From: Candidatus Woesearchaeota archaeon
Lineage (GTDB): Archaea > Nanobdellota > Nanobdellia > Woesearchaeales > GW2011-AR4
Direction of reading: 5' to 3'
Assembly: GCA_016185845.1 (NCBI GenBank)
Contig: JACPMV010000007.1
Span: forward strand, 1 to 33,832
Length of the DNA: 33,832 nucleotides
Part shown: positions 7,195 through 16,835 of the stretch, one piece after another
Numbering within the stretch: position 1 is the stretch's first letter
Layout: every line of letters starts with the position of its first letter
The notes under the pieces: model-generated
The model's input: only the letters and a program-made list of their open reading frames with translations
What the model was told of the DNA's origin: nothing
Database searches by the model: none
Made by a program: the position numbers and the translations under genes

Positions 7195-10100
7195 TTAAGA
7201 AAGGCATAATGTGTTTATATCGCTTATAAATCCGGAGTGGTATTTATTGAATTCGGATATTATTGTCTGCTCGCCTTTTATCCCCTTGCCTTGCAGATCG
7301 CTTGATGACACCATATTCATATGTTGTGTCGTTAAATCTTTTGATAATTGCTTGTAGCTCCAATGCCAAGGCTCATTTTTAACGATAGCTCTGCCCTGCT
7401 CATATGGCTGGCAAAACCCGAAGTTGACAGCATTTCTGCTGAGCCAATTATAAGCAGCGACTTGTCTTCCGCTTCCACTGAAATCAGTCGGATCCACAGA
7501 ATTGATATCTACCTCTGTTCCCAAGTGATGTCTTGACAAACCTGGCACTGCCGAAAACTGCGCTACATTTTGAACTTTTTGCTGCTCACTCAATGCAGCA
7601 CCTAAAGAATCAAATTTATTATTCCAAATCCTTAATTGGTCGTCAAATGACCTATAACCAGAAATTATGTTTAGAGTTATTCCGTCTTGCTGTGCTGCCC
7701 GTTTCATTCTATCAAATGCCTGTTGCACCTCGGGCCTTAATCCTGAAATTGAACCAAGCCCGATAAAATCATTCTTTGCTGGAGATGTCGGAACAGATAC
7801 CGCAGCTGGAGATATCGCGGTGCTGGTAGATGTCTTCGGCTCTATCAGCTGAAAGCTGAACTTCTGGTCGCTTGTTGTGCCTTCTTTTCTTTCAGCGCTT
7901 TCTTTGGCGTTGCTTGTAGCCTTTATATTTCCTGTGTATATTCCTGCTGGCTTACCTACGGTGGAAAAGGTTTTGGTGAAAATATCACCAACCCCGCTCA
8001 TAAACTCGTTAAGCACCCTATTCTCGTCTGGCCCGTTTATTTCAATCTGAACATTTTTAATTCCCAATGGATGCGTTATTGTTGCAGATATTACAACATC
8101 CTCCCCTATCACTGCCCTGCTTTGAGTAATTCTAATGGGGCCAATCACCGGCTTTAGCGCTTCTGCAGGGGCGCCTTGTTTTGTAACCAGTATTTTAATC
8201 GGCGGCTGCTTTACAACTACTGGGTCATTTGTGCTGCAGTCACCAAGATCATAAGTGCCATCTTTGCGCTCTTTTATATTGTAAACCCCTATAGTGATTG
8301 TCTTTGTCTGCTGGCTGCTTGCGCTTTGCTGCTGGGGATAAATCGTTATAGTGCCTTGGGCTGACCATATACTCTTATCTGTTCCCGGATATTTTGCATC
8401 TTGTTTGAGGTAATTGACATCCTTTATTACTGCAATCACGCCTTCTTTTTCAATCCTTATTGTCTTGTCTTCCAGGATTATTTTTTCAATTATTTGTTCG
8501 CCTCTTTTTACTATTAAAACTCGCGGAGTATTGGCCTTATCATTCTCTATGTTAAGATCTGCTCTTGGCCTTAAATTCGGGAAGTGGTCTGGACCCTGCA
8601 AGTCTATGTCAAAATCGTCAATGCTTACTTTATCGTCAAGGCTATACGCTGTTTCCAGCCTTGTGTCTACTGGATTCAATTGGTCAGTAAAACTGGTTTT
8701 AATATAAACATTATTCTGATTGGCCTGCGACTCGATATCTATCGGTATTCCCGGAGTTTCGTAATTTCCCCTTCCGGTTACGCTAAGCTGAGGGGTTATC
8801 TCTATGGGGCCTATTTCGTTTATGCCGTCAAGCTCTATTTTCTCGAACTGGTCTTGTATATAATCAGGAGTTATAGAAACCCTTAGGCATTTTGGCTTTC
8901 CGGTCTTCATTACTCTTGCGCTTACGTACAAAGGTTTTCCTATCTCAAATTCAAGCTCTTCTTTTTTTGCCGTATCGGGATTCACGTCATTAATTTTAAC
9001 CTCAAGTATTTGGGCAATTCCCTTGCTTGCAAAGAAAGAAGTGCCTTCGCCGCACTTAAACACTCCGGACAATGGATCGACTGTGCAGTCCGCAATGTCT
9101 CTTGCAGTCTTGTCAGTTATCGGCCTGTAGAAAACCCCGTTTTCATGCCCAGGCGGGAAGCAGTTCTTCTGCATTTCCGGAGTTATCCTCCTGTCCGTCC
9201 TTAATGTAATTTTAAGATGGTCGTATCTGTAGGAGTCCTCAATTACATCATGATGGGCCTTGTCTGACAGTTGGTTTTGCTTGAGTCTTGTGTTGAGTGA
9301 GAAGAATGATTTTGTTTGCTCATCAGGACGATTCAAACAGTCGCATTGATTGTATGCTGTTGAGGTTCCCAAAGCGCCTGTTGCTCCGATTGAAGGGGCT
9401 CCAACAGCTCCGCAGTTTATATCATTTGGATACTGGTCTAGCTGTTTTCTGCTTACACAAGCCAATTCCACCTTATAATTCTCCAAATCGCAGCCGGGAT
9501 TTACTATCCATGAAGCCCTGTACTCGTATCTTGCCCTTAATGTGTTTGGATCTATTGTCAGGAACTCCCTTGATCTTGTAATTGGCTGCACTAAAGTTGC
9601 AAACGGCGAGGTATAAGCGGCATCTATCAAATTTCTGGCTGACAAGTCCCAGTCATAGCCGAAAGCTGCAAGGCAAACTTTTCTTGCAACTCCGCCTTGC
9701 CCAATGCCTAAAAGATTATTTAACCTTACATTTTGATATTCTTGCGACATTTCCTGCTGCGCTTCTGTTATGCCTTGAGATATTCCCTTCAAGCCTAATT
9801 TTACTTTCTCGCCAAATTGGGCTTCTCTGCCATCTGAATCATCTCCTTCATAATCCGGAGTGCAGCCATCCTGAAAGAATTTGACAAGCTGGTATAGCAA
9901 GCCGCATACATGCTGCGTGAACAATTCCTTGCAGACTCCTGCGTCAGCCCTTCCGTCTTTTCTTATGTCTATCAAACAGGTTGACATCGCAGACATTATG
10001 TTCTTGTACATGGCAATCCTTTGATTTATTCCTGTCAAATAAGCGCATTGCAGTGTTGCCGTGTCCTGCTTGAACGGATTTATCATGACAAGCTCTTCTT

Positions 10101-11799
10101 CCTTATTAAATATTTTGTAGAACAGGTTGTCCTGGCCAAAGCATGCAGGCAGGTCTCTTCCGCTAATATACCTGTTAGGGTTGTATTTCTTGTTTAGGTA
10201 GCCGATTCTGGAATACCTGTAGCTGAATTTCATGTCAGAGTAGCTTTCTGTTATTGTTTCACCTTTTTCATTAACTGATTCTTTTTGTTGCGGCGGGCTT
10301 AACGGATTTGATTTTGATTCGTGGACAATCTGGCTTTTTGGCTGCCCTGTCAGCTTAGCGAATTCTGCTTCCAATTTTTCGTCTTTGTCGTTTGGCTGGT
10401 AATAAACCTTTAAATCCGGTGTAGTCTCACCATTAATGCAGCAGCATATTTTTTTGGTATTGGGATTTGTTTCACTTACTACTTCCGGACTTAATCCCTG
10501 TCTGTAGAAACAATCCGATGTGTAGCCTTTGTCCGTTACAGTATATCCTTTTAATGACTCTTTGCCTAATTTTATGCCTTCTTTATCCGAGTCTGATTTT
10601 GCGAGCCATGCCCTGCATTGGTTGACTGTAACGCAGCCTGAAATTCTCTTGGGCTTTGGCTTTTCCTGCTCTGTTCCTTTTGGGGCAAGAACTGTGGGTT
10701 TTCCTTCTTCCATAACATATGGATTTCCATCAACATTTATGGTTGATTCCTGAACTACTTCCTTAAAGCCGCACAAATCATTGCAAGTTTGAGGCTGTGC
10801 TGTGAGGTAATAATTATCATTTATTTTCTTGACGTATATTGGCTTATCTTCCGGCCTTTGTTCATATCTCTTTAATTTGTATATGCCATTAGCTGTTAGT
10901 TGCGGCTCTTGGTCTTCAGGATATATCGTAAATACATAAAATTCTAATGGATTATCTTTTTTATATTGTATCTTAAAGCACTTTCTATCAAAAGGCTCGT
11001 GCTTGCCTGGCGTATGAAACATCTCCCTAAATTCTCCTTCTAATTTCCTACACTCTACAACTGGAACTTTCAATCCTTGCGTAGCTCCATCCTGCGCACA
11101 GGTATTTTGCGTTGTTATCTTTTTATGCAAGTCATCATCACTCTTTTTTTCAGTCCATCTGGAAGGCGTAGTGTGCCCGAATATCCTGTCGCAGCTCCAC
11201 CTCTGCCATTGGTATATGTTTTCCTCCCTCTGCCATGCCTGATATACTGCCGGGAAGCATTTTTTCAGGTCAGGGTCGCTGAAATATTTTAATTTGAGAT
11301 TCCTAAGGCTGCCTAATTGGTAGGATTGAACAACAGCTTTGGCAACAGTATTGCAATATTCATCGTCCTGATTGTTGCCGCTTGGAACCAATGCATTCTG
11401 CAATTTAAAGTTAAACTCGCTCGAAAGCTCAACCCAGTTCCTGTATATTTTCCAGACAAGATGCGCAAAGAAAGTGTACAAACATCCTATTGCAACATAG
11501 TCAATCACCCTGTCTATCTGCTCCTGGACTTTTGTTAAGGCATTGACAGACTTCTGCAGGAAATCCACAAAGTCATAAAGCATAAAATCCGGAACTACTG
11601 TCCTTGGGTCAAGCAAGGTGTTGTCAACAACGTAAGTAACTTCCTGGCATGCTGTCTGGGTTTCTCTTGCTTTTGCTACTTCACCCTTGTCATTAATAAC
11701 ATCATGGTCATATGTTATTTGAATTTTAAATGGGAATGTCATTTCGTTGTTTATTGCCTTGAAGAAGTTCTTCCAGTCATTTTCCAAAAACCTGTCCAT
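7195..11799 (-). CDS. Cassette A cysteine-rich membrane/surface protein with C-terminal VanY-type D,D-carboxypeptidase domain
   Basis: A 1534-aa protein with an amphipathic N-terminus (MDRFLENDWKNFFKAINN), a membrane helix at about 99-118, a long cysteine-rich extracytoplasmic region, and Ig-like segments near 1000-1330. The C-terminal LAS/VanY peptidase domain spans about 1345-1490. It has SGYRS (1380-1384), SRHHLGTEVD with His1424 and Asp1431, and EPWHW with Glu1476 and His1479. These match the zinc ligands and catalytic Glu of D-Ala-D-Ala carboxypeptidases, so it should be active on D-amino-acid peptides, i.e. bacterial peptidoglycan. The frame overlaps the upstream gene by 49 bases, and the start lacks a good ribosome site. 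It may be the second half of one roughly 2100-aa product (see findings). Confidence 0.8.
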   Translation of the reverse strand: MDRFLENDWKNFFKAINNEMTFPFKIQITYDHDVINDKGEVAKARETQTACQEVTYVVDNTLLDPRTVVPDFMLYDFVDFLQKSVNALTKVQEQIDRVIDYVAIGCLYTFFAHLVWKIYRNWVELSSEFNFKLQNALVPSGNNQDDEYCNTVAKAVVQSYQLGSLRNLKLKYFSDPDLKKCFPAVYQAWQREENIYQWQRWSCDRIFGHTTPSRWTEKKSDDDLHKKITTQNTCAQDGATQGLKVPVVECRKLEGEFREMFHTPGKHEPFDRKCFKIQYKKDNPLEFYVFTIYPEDQEPQLTANGIYKLKRYEQRPEDKPIYVKKINDNYYLTAQPQTCNDLCGFKEVVQESTINVDGNPYVMEEGKPTVLAPKGTEQEKPKPKRISGCVTVNQCRAWLAKSDSDKEGIKLGKESLKGYTVTDKGYTSDCFYRQGLSPEVVSETNPNTKKICCCINGETTPDLKVYYQPNDKDEKLEAEFAKLTGQPKSQIVHESKSNPLSPPQQKESVNEKGETITESYSDMKFSYRYSRIGYLNKKYNPNRYISGRDLPACFGQDNLFYKIFNKEEELVMINPFKQDTATLQCAYLTGINQRIAMYKNIMSAMSTCLIDIRKDGRADAGVCKELFTQHVCGLLYQLVKFFQDGCTPDYEGDDSDGREAQFGEKVKLGLKGISQGITEAQQEMSQEYQNVRLNNLLGIGQGGVARKVCLAAFGYDWDLSARNLIDAAYTSPFATLVQPITRSREFLTIDPNTLRARYEYRASWIVNPGCDLENYKVELACVSRKQLDQYPNDINCGAVGAPSIGATGALGTSTAYNQCDCLNRPDEQTKSFFSLNTRLKQNQLSDKAHHDVIEDSYRYDHLKITLRTDRRITPEMQKNCFPPGHENGVFYRPITDKTARDIADCTVDPLSGVFKCGEGTSFFASKGIAQILEVKINDVNPDTAKKEELEFEIGKPLYVSARVMKTGKPKCLRVSITPDYIQDQFEKIELDGINEIGPIEITPQLSVTGRGNYETPGIPIDIESQANQNNVYIKTSFTDQLNPVDTRLETAYSLDDKVSIDDFDIDLQGPDHFPNLRPRADLNIENDKANTPRVLIVKRGEQIIEKIILEDKTIRIEKEGVIAVIKDVNYLKQDAKYPGTDKSIWSAQGTITIYPQQQSASSQQTKTITIGVYNIKERKDGTYDLGDCSTNDPVVVKQPPIKILVTKQGAPAEALKPVIGPIRITQSRAVIGEDVVISATITHPLGIKNVQIEINGPDENRVLNEFMSGVGDIFTKTFSTVGKPAGIYTGNIKATSNAKESAERKEGTTSDQKFSFQLIEPKTSTSTAISPAAVSVPTSPAKNDFIGLGSISGLRPEVQQAFDRMKRAAQQDGITLNIISGYRSFDDQLRIWNNKFDSLGAALSEQQKVQNVAQFSAVPGLSRHHLGTEVDINSVDPTDFSGSGRQVAAYNWLSRNAVNFGFCQPYEQGRAIVKNEPWHWSYKQLSKDLTTQHMNMVSSSDLQGKGIKGEQTIISEFNKYHSGFISDINTLCLS

Positions 11800-13574
11800 T
11801 CCGTCAATATATTGAATCTTGGATCTAAAAGCTCTCTTGTGCCGCAGGCTTTTTGCAGCCTAACGCTTCTTATTTGTGCATTAGCTCCTCTGCCTATATA
11901 CGTGTAATTAATATAAATGTATAGTGACTCCCCGCCTTCTGCAAGCCTCTCTGTGCTTAATAGCGGCGGGCTTTGGTATTGGGTTAAGGGTATAACATCC
12001 CAGCTTTGGTTGCCGCTCCAGCAAGTCCCTATGTTTACAGCCTGCTTTGCAAATCCCCTCTGCCCTAGTTTGTCTGTGGCAATAACAAAAATTGTGGATT
12101 TTTTTGATTCTCTTGCTTCCTTGTTAAGCTGAGTGTCTCTAAAATCCGTCACAGGAACTTCTTTTAGCCTTGTTGCTAGGGCAAATGCCGCTGCCAAATC
12201 AACTTTCTCAAACCTGAAATTTCCTTCCTTGTCTGCCGTGACAGACCTGTCTGCGCCTTCGCAGCTGCCTCCTCTCGGGCATTTTGACTCAAGCTCTTTT
12301 TCAGAAAGGTTCTGCAGCCTGTCTTCAAGTTTTTTCACGTCTGCGTCCGGGGACTTTGGAAAATTTTGGGAATCGGTTGTTCCAAATGCCTCATTGGGCA
12401 AGCCCCCCACCTCCAATGACTGCTGGTACAGGCTCAAAGGCAGCCTGTCAACAAAAAGATGGACTCTTGCATTCGGCTTTGTCTTTCCTGCAACAGTCAC
12501 TTCATTCGCGTAATTCTCATAGATGAATGCTCCTGAGCCCGGAGTGGTTATCTTCACTGTCGGCTTTTTGGTGTCCAGCTCAATGTTTTTCTCTGAAACA
12601 AAATTGTTGCCGGCCTTGTCTTCAAAAACAAGCTTGACCCTGTAATTTCCGTCGCCTTTGTCCAGCTTAACTTCAAAATTAAAGCTGTCCTTCACTTCAA
12701 CAGATATTGAAGGCTTCCTGAATTCCTCAAAGATGTCAACAGGAGGATACTGAAGATTTAAGGTTTGGCCGCCGCTTAATGTTTTTGCAGTTACAGCCTC
12801 TGATTTTTGACTTTCCTTTCCCAAAGTGTTTACTGCTGAAACCCCGTACTTGTATTCTTTATCTGAGTCAGCCAAAGCATCTATGAAAAAATTGTAATTT
12901 GCCGGCTTTGCAATTGCAATTGCAGCTGAATCCCTGTAAACAACATAATGGCTGAAGTCCTTGTCCTTTGACTGGTTCCATTTAATCTCAACGGAGTTCT
13001 GGGAGATTTTTTCCGCCTTGAGCCCTTTTATCTGCTCCGGAGCTGCTGAATCAGAGGTTAAGTCAACGAATACCTTTGCCGCAACAGGCTCGTTTACAGT
13101 GCCGCTGACGGTAAAATTGGATTTTTGCAGCAATGGCTTTATTTCTTCTAATTTTACAACAGGCTTCTCTGTATCAACAGCTACTTCAAAGATTTTCTCG
13201 TTTTTGTTATTGTCCTTGTCAGTAACCGTTATTTTTATCGTATTTGCGTCTGCCAGCTGCACCTGGTTAAAGTAGAATTTTCCGCTGCTCCCTACTTCAT
13301 TTGCTGCAAGTATTTTTTTTGGAACGCTTAAGTCATTGACAAACAGGCTGACAGAAGAGAATGCCCTTGTAGTTCCGGATATGTCTATTGTCCTCCTGTT
13401 GAAATTTGCAGGCACTGCCGCATCAATCTTGGGGATTCCTGTTCCGTCGTCTGCTATTGCCCCGGGAGCTTTGACAGGGGCTGCTTCTGCATAAGCATTG
13501 GCTGACAGGAGAGGGAGCGTTAAAACTAGCTGAATCAAGAATACAGCAATCAAATCATTAAATTTTTGCTTCAT
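11751..13574 (-). CDS. Cassette A secreted Ig/FN3-domain protein
   Basis: A 607-aa protein beginning with a signal peptide (MKQKFNDLIAVFLIQLVLTL...ANAYAE). Ig-like beta domains follow, and a clear fibronectin type III domain lies at about 180-266 (VEIKWNQSKDKDFSHYVVY...YKYGVSAVNTLGKES). Further Ig-like domains lie at 270-420. It should be exported and act in adhesion or as an extracellular scaffold. The last 20-25 residues overlap the next gene in another frame and look like frameshifted sequence, so the natural protein may continue into the 1534-aa ORF. It is the counterpart of the 751-aa protein of cassette B. It lies 112 bp downstream of the 637-aa gene. Confidence 0.75.
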   Translation of the reverse strand: MKQKFNDLIAVFLIQLVLTLPLLSANAYAEAAPVKAPGAIADDGTGIPKIDAAVPANFNRRTIDISGTTRAFSSVSLFVNDLSVPKKILAANEVGSSGKFYFNQVQLADANTIKITVTDKDNNKNEKIFEVAVDTEKPVVKLEEIKPLLQKSNFTVSGTVNEPVAAKVFVDLTSDSAAPEQIKGLKAEKISQNSVEIKWNQSKDKDFSHYVVYRDSAAIAIAKPANYNFFIDALADSDKEYKYGVSAVNTLGKESQKSEAVTAKTLSGGQTLNLQYPPVDIFEEFRKPSISVEVKDSFNFEVKLDKGDGNYRVKLVFEDKAGNNFVSEKNIELDTKKPTVKITTPGSGAFIYENYANEVTVAGKTKPNARVHLFVDRLPLSLYQQSLEVGGLPNEAFGTTDSQNFPKSPDADVKKLEDRLQNLSEKELESKCPRGGSCEGADRSVTADKEGNFRFEKVDLAAAFALATRLKEVPVTDFRDTQLNKEARESKKSTIFVIATDKLGQRGFAKQAVNIGTCWSGNQSWDVIPLTQYQSPPLLSTERLAEGGESLYIYINYTYIGRGANAQIRSVRLQKACGTRELLDPRFNILTEWTGFWKMTGRTSSRQ

Positions 13575-13614
13575 TTTTTTATTTTTTTAATATTTTTTAT
13601 TTTTGTTTATTCTC

Positions 13615-13690
13615 AATGTTTACTAGTTATTGAAATCGTCGTTAATGCGTTTTTCGTTATTGGGGGTTTTTTATTGGATTTTTTGTTCAT
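13615..13690 (-). repeat. Intercistronic repeat, copy 2
   Basis: About 76 bp just after the 637-aa gene's stop codon. It is similar (roughly 70-75% by eye) to 15635-15710 just after the AbrB-like gene's stop. Shared blocks include AATGTT, TAGTTATTG, GTTAATG, TTATTG and GATTTTTT (plus-strand reading). It probably marks duplicated unit boundaries or a common mRNA signal. Confidence 0.45.
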
Positions 13691-15600
13691 TTTAATTCAG
13701 GAGCCGGCACTTTTTTTGAGCTTGAACCAAGTCCTGCAATAAACATAGCCTTGTCTTCTTCGCTTGCAGCTCCCTGGTAGATTACGTGGAAGACAATCTC
13801 TTGCGAGCCTTCAAGCTGCCCCTTGCTGACTTTCCATTCTCCTATGTAGCCGCCGACAATCTCTTCTTGGTCAACCAGATAAATTGTTGCTTCGTATTTT
13901 GCATCCTTTAGCGGGACTTTGAGCCTGAAATTGCCTTCTTTCGGATAGAATGCAAAGTCCTCAAATCCGGTTTCATTGCTTTTTACGAGTATTGAGGCCT
14001 TTTCATTTCCGGCAAGCTCTTCTTCAACACTTGGATCTGAGAGAAGATGCTTGACAACTTTGTAATCGGCAAATTCCTTTACAGGATTCATAAGCATGAC
14101 AAAAGATTTTCCGTCAACATCTGTCTGTATAAATTCCTGCGAATCAAGATAGCCTTCTTTTGTTCCCCTTAAAACCCCGTATACGCAGTACGGCATTATC
14201 TTTGTAATGCCTGCTGCAGCTCCCAGGCTTAGCCACTCTGTTTTTCCCAAATCGCAGTAAAACCTGCCGCATGCAAAAGTCAGATTTACGTCTTTTATGC
14301 TGTCGCCTGTCGAATTGTCAACAGTGAATATCGTTGTTTCCTTCTCGGCTTCGCCGCAGTATTCTGCTGATGAAATCTCGTCAGATGCTTCAAACAATGT
14401 TGTTCCTTTGTTTACCCTGTTCGGGGTATTGTGGTCTATATCAACCTTGAACGCAAAATTGAACTGGTATCTTGAATTTGTGTCAGTTTCCTGGTCAAGT
14501 ATTGTAGCAACAACCGGATAGCTTATATCGTATGTGAAATGCCAGACATGCAGGCAGAAAAATTTAAGCATCTGGCTGCCTTTGTCTGCATTTGATTTAA
14601 GTATTCCGTTTTGGCTTGGCCTTGCAAAGATGTCCATTGGCCAGTTGTCGTATCTTACAGACACTTTCATATTTTTGTATTTATTGCCGGGATTCTGCTC
14701 TACATCCAGCACATAATGGGACTGATAATAAGTCTGGGAATAAATTTGCCTGCCTTCAGGATTAGGGGCATATTTATTGGGATTAAAGTCTGTGCCAATT
14801 ATTTTAACATAAGGCAGGTTAAATCTCAGCAGCTCCATTATTTTCTTTTTTATTTTTGATAATTCCCATGTTTTTGCACTGCATGTAACTTCTATGTCGG
14901 TTACCGGAATATCCCGGTCCAGAGACATGAGATCTATAGTTCTCTTCTCAAGGAAATAGTCATTGTTCTCCCTTTCCATTATAAGCTTTGCAAGCCCATA
15001 CACTCTCTTGAACCTGATTGGGATAGTGTAGCCAAAATCCTCAATCTTTGCGCTGAAGCTTGCGTCTTTCGCTACTATTTCCAGAGGATATTTCATTTCT
15101 ATTGATGTATCTTCGTCATTGAAATTAATCTCTATCAAAGGATCTTTTAACTGGTTTATCTCAAATTGATTTTCAAAAGGCTCAAAATTGCTGACGCAGC
15201 CTTGCAATTCATTCCTTATGTGATTTTTCAGCTGGTCTTTTATGAAATCTTCAGGCGGGACAGCTTCAATGCCGTCATGCCACCAATATGGCATTTTGAA
15301 GCCTGACTGCGGCAGATTGGACAAATACGTCTTTGGATTGTCGTCAATGCCCGGCGGTATTCTTATATATCCTCCGCTCAGGCCGATTCTCTCCAAACCG
15401 TCTTCCGCGATTATCTTTATGCAGTTGTCCACAAATGATTTTAGAGGCGCTGCTTCCGGAGCCACAATTTCCTGTTTCGGAGCCAATTGCCCCTGGTAGG
15501 AGAAGTAGACTATGCCTCCGATTATAATCACTAACGCCATGACTATGAATAAGGTTATCTGAGACCTTGAACCTGCAAAGTATACCTCTCTTTTTTTCAT
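13687..15600 (-). CDS. Cassette A pilin-like, N-terminally anchored surface protein
   Basis: A 637-aa protein with a basic N-terminus, then SRSQITLFIVMALVIIIGG, a single membrane helix shaped like an archaeal type IV pilin N-terminus, and a large extracytoplasmic part. It is a clear paralogue of the 713-aa protein of cassette B. Shared blocks are ...DNCxxxxxxDGLxxxGxxGGYI near residue 60, PYWW near 105, a F(E/K)PFE block near 140, and a (T/D)YDISYPV block near 355. A protease-regulatory-like beta domain and a charged C-terminus follow. Its role is presumably the membrane-anchored core or minor pilin of the surface complex. It is second in cassette A, after the AbrB-like regulator. Confidence 0.7.
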   Translation of the reverse strand: MKKREVYFAGSRSQITLFIVMALVIIIGGIVYFSYQGQLAPKQEIVAPEAAPLKSFVDNCIKIIAEDGLERIGLSGGYIRIPPGIDDNPKTYLSNLPQSGFKMPYWWHDGIEAVPPEDFIKDQLKNHIRNELQGCVSNFEPFENQFEINQLKDPLIEINFNDEDTSIEMKYPLEIVAKDASFSAKIEDFGYTIPIRFKRVYGLAKLIMERENNDYFLEKRTIDLMSLDRDIPVTDIEVTCSAKTWELSKIKKKIMELLRFNLPYVKIIGTDFNPNKYAPNPEGRQIYSQTYYQSHYVLDVEQNPGNKYKNMKVSVRYDNWPMDIFARPSQNGILKSNADKGSQMLKFFCLHVWHFTYDISYPVVATILDQETDTNSRYQFNFAFKVDIDHNTPNRVNKGTTLFEASDEISSAEYCGEAEKETTIFTVDNSTGDSIKDVNLTFACGRFYCDLGKTEWLSLGAAAGITKIMPYCVYGVLRGTKEGYLDSQEFIQTDVDGKSFVMLMNPVKEFADYKVVKHLLSDPSVEEELAGNEKASILVKSNETGFEDFAFYPKEGNFRLKVPLKDAKYEATIYLVDQEEIVGGYIGEWKVSKGQLEGSQEIVFHVIYQGAASEEDKAMFIAGLGSSSKKVPAPELK

Positions 15601-15634
15601 TTTAATTAATTTTATTTTTATTGAATAGTTATTT

Positions 15635-15710
15635 AATGTTCAGTAGTTATTGGAATTTTTAGTTAATGAGTTGTTCATTATTGAAATTTTTCTTATTGAT
15701 TTTTTCATTT
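15635..15710 (-). repeat. Intercistronic repeat, copy 1
   Basis: Partner of the copy at 13615-13690. It overlaps the last codons and stop of the AbrB-like gene and precedes the 637-aa gene. Confidence 0.45.
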
Positions 15711-15863
15711 TCCGCCTGTTTTCCTCAGGGCCTTTACATCAATCCTGTTCAGGTCAATCTCGACATAGTCCTTTTCAGTCAGGTTCATGAGCTTGACAAT
15801 ATCGGAAGGGACCCTTACAACCAGGCCGCCGCTGGTTTTTATCAGCTTTTTGGCGTATCTCAT
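15705..15863 (-). CDS. AbrB/SpoVT-like DNA-binding regulator (52 aa)
   Basis: A 52-aa ORF: MRYAKKLIKTSGGLVVRVP, then SDIVKLMNLTEKDYVEIDL, ending KALRKTGGK. The pattern (basic strand, G-G-L-V-V-R-V-P turn, amphipathic helix, D-Y-V-E-I strand) is the swapped-hairpin AbrB fold that makes up many archaeal transcription regulators and antitoxins. No toxin gene adjoins it. It lies first in cassette A, 104 bp before the 637-aa gene, and an inverted repeat (15869-15885) sits just upstream of its start. The likely role is autoregulation of cassette A. Confidence 0.7.
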   Translation of the reverse strand: MRYAKKLIKTSGGLVVRVPSDIVKLMNLTEKDYVEIDLNRIDVKALRKTGGK

Positions 15864-15868
15864 CTTTT

Positions 15869-15885
15869 GTATATATGAAATATAC
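15869..15885. promoter_or_regulatory. Inverted repeat upstream of the AbrB-like gene
   Basis: GTATAT (15869-15874) and ATATAC (15880-15885) are separated by five bases and end six bases before the ATG at 15863. The position suits an autoregulatory operator. The surrounding 15864-15957 is very AT-rich, which limits confidence. Confidence 0.35.
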
Positions 15886-15957
15886 TTATTTTATATATAT
15901 TTAATATCGAAAACAATAGTTTTATATATAAATCATATATGTTATTTATAAAGTTTT

Positions 15958-16809
15958 CTATTTGGACTTGCTTATTTCTGCCGCCAATGTAGAGATGTAG
16001 TATCTTGCCAAAGCGGCGAAAATCAGAAGCAGGGGATTGGCCAGCAGCCCCACCAGCAATCCGATTGACAATTCCGGGCCTTGAGCTGCACTGAAGCCAA
16101 GAAACCCATAAATTTTTTCGGCCAATGCTGCTGAAAAAGAGTCAAGCTTTGTCAGGCTGCTTATGGAAATCGCTAAAAAAAATCCCGTAAAAATTATAAG
16201 GTAGGGCAGCAAAAACAGGCGGATTTTTGCAATGCTTAATTTAAGCGATGATTTTATTGAACTAAATCCGGGATTACGCATAAAATTGGGATACATGTTA
16301 TTTGAAAGGTAAAACCCAGTTAAGGCTGAAACAGCCATGAATGCGAAAGCATATTTTATCTCAACAATCCATGAAATTAAAAAAATAAGCGCAAGCCAGA
16401 ACCCGAGCCATGCCAGGTTAAGAGCCAGAAATTTTGAAATCAGGCTAAGATTCACCTTAACATCGGCGGTTTTTGCCCAGATTATCCCTTTTAATATGCT
16501 TGCCAAAAATATTATAGCGATTAAAAGCAGAACAAAGGAAAAGATTATCAGATAATAAAATGACTGGGTTTCCCTTGAAAGCTGCTGCGCTCTCTCGATT
16601 CCTATTGCAGTCAGGTCAGCAGGGAGGTCAAATGAGCTGATTTTTTCATTAATCCCTGCAATCCAGAAAAGAACAAAATAGCCGGACAGGATGTAAAACA
16701 AGAAGTCCAGAATAATTATCTGAATAACGTTCAAATTTATTTTTTTAAGGGAGGCTTTTAATATGCTGTAATTCCAGCTCAGGAAGTTTTGTTTTTTGGT
16801 TTTTTGCAT
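15958..16809 (-). CDS. Six-helix membrane protein between the cassettes
   Basis: A 283-aa integral membrane protein starting at ATG 16809 (MQKTKKQNFLSWN); a TTG five codons earlier is less likely. It has about six hydrophobic helices, with an extracytoplasmic loop of about 40 residues after the first, the same layout as the 278-aa protein at 6357-7193. It ends 95 bp before the AbrB-like gene and starts 26 bp after the broken hicA, so it may be transcribed from the hicB promoter or by read-through of cassette B. It is probably the membrane partner of cassette B, by analogy. The family is not recognised. Confidence 0.65.
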   Translation of the reverse strand: MQKTKKQNFLSWNYSILKASLKKINLNVIQIIILDFLFYILSGYFVLFWIAGINEKISSFDLPADLTAIGIERAQQLSRETQSFYYLIIFSFVLLLIAIIFLASILKGIIWAKTADVKVNLSLISKFLALNLAWLGFWLALIFLISWIVEIKYAFAFMAVSALTGFYLSNNMYPNFMRNPGFSSIKSSLKLSIAKIRLFLLPYLIIFTGFFLAISISSLTKLDSFSAALAEKIYGFLGFSAAQGPELSIGLLVGLLANPLLLIFAALARYYISTLAAEISKSK

Positions 16810-16835
16810 TCTAATTATTATCAAATTTATTTTAA

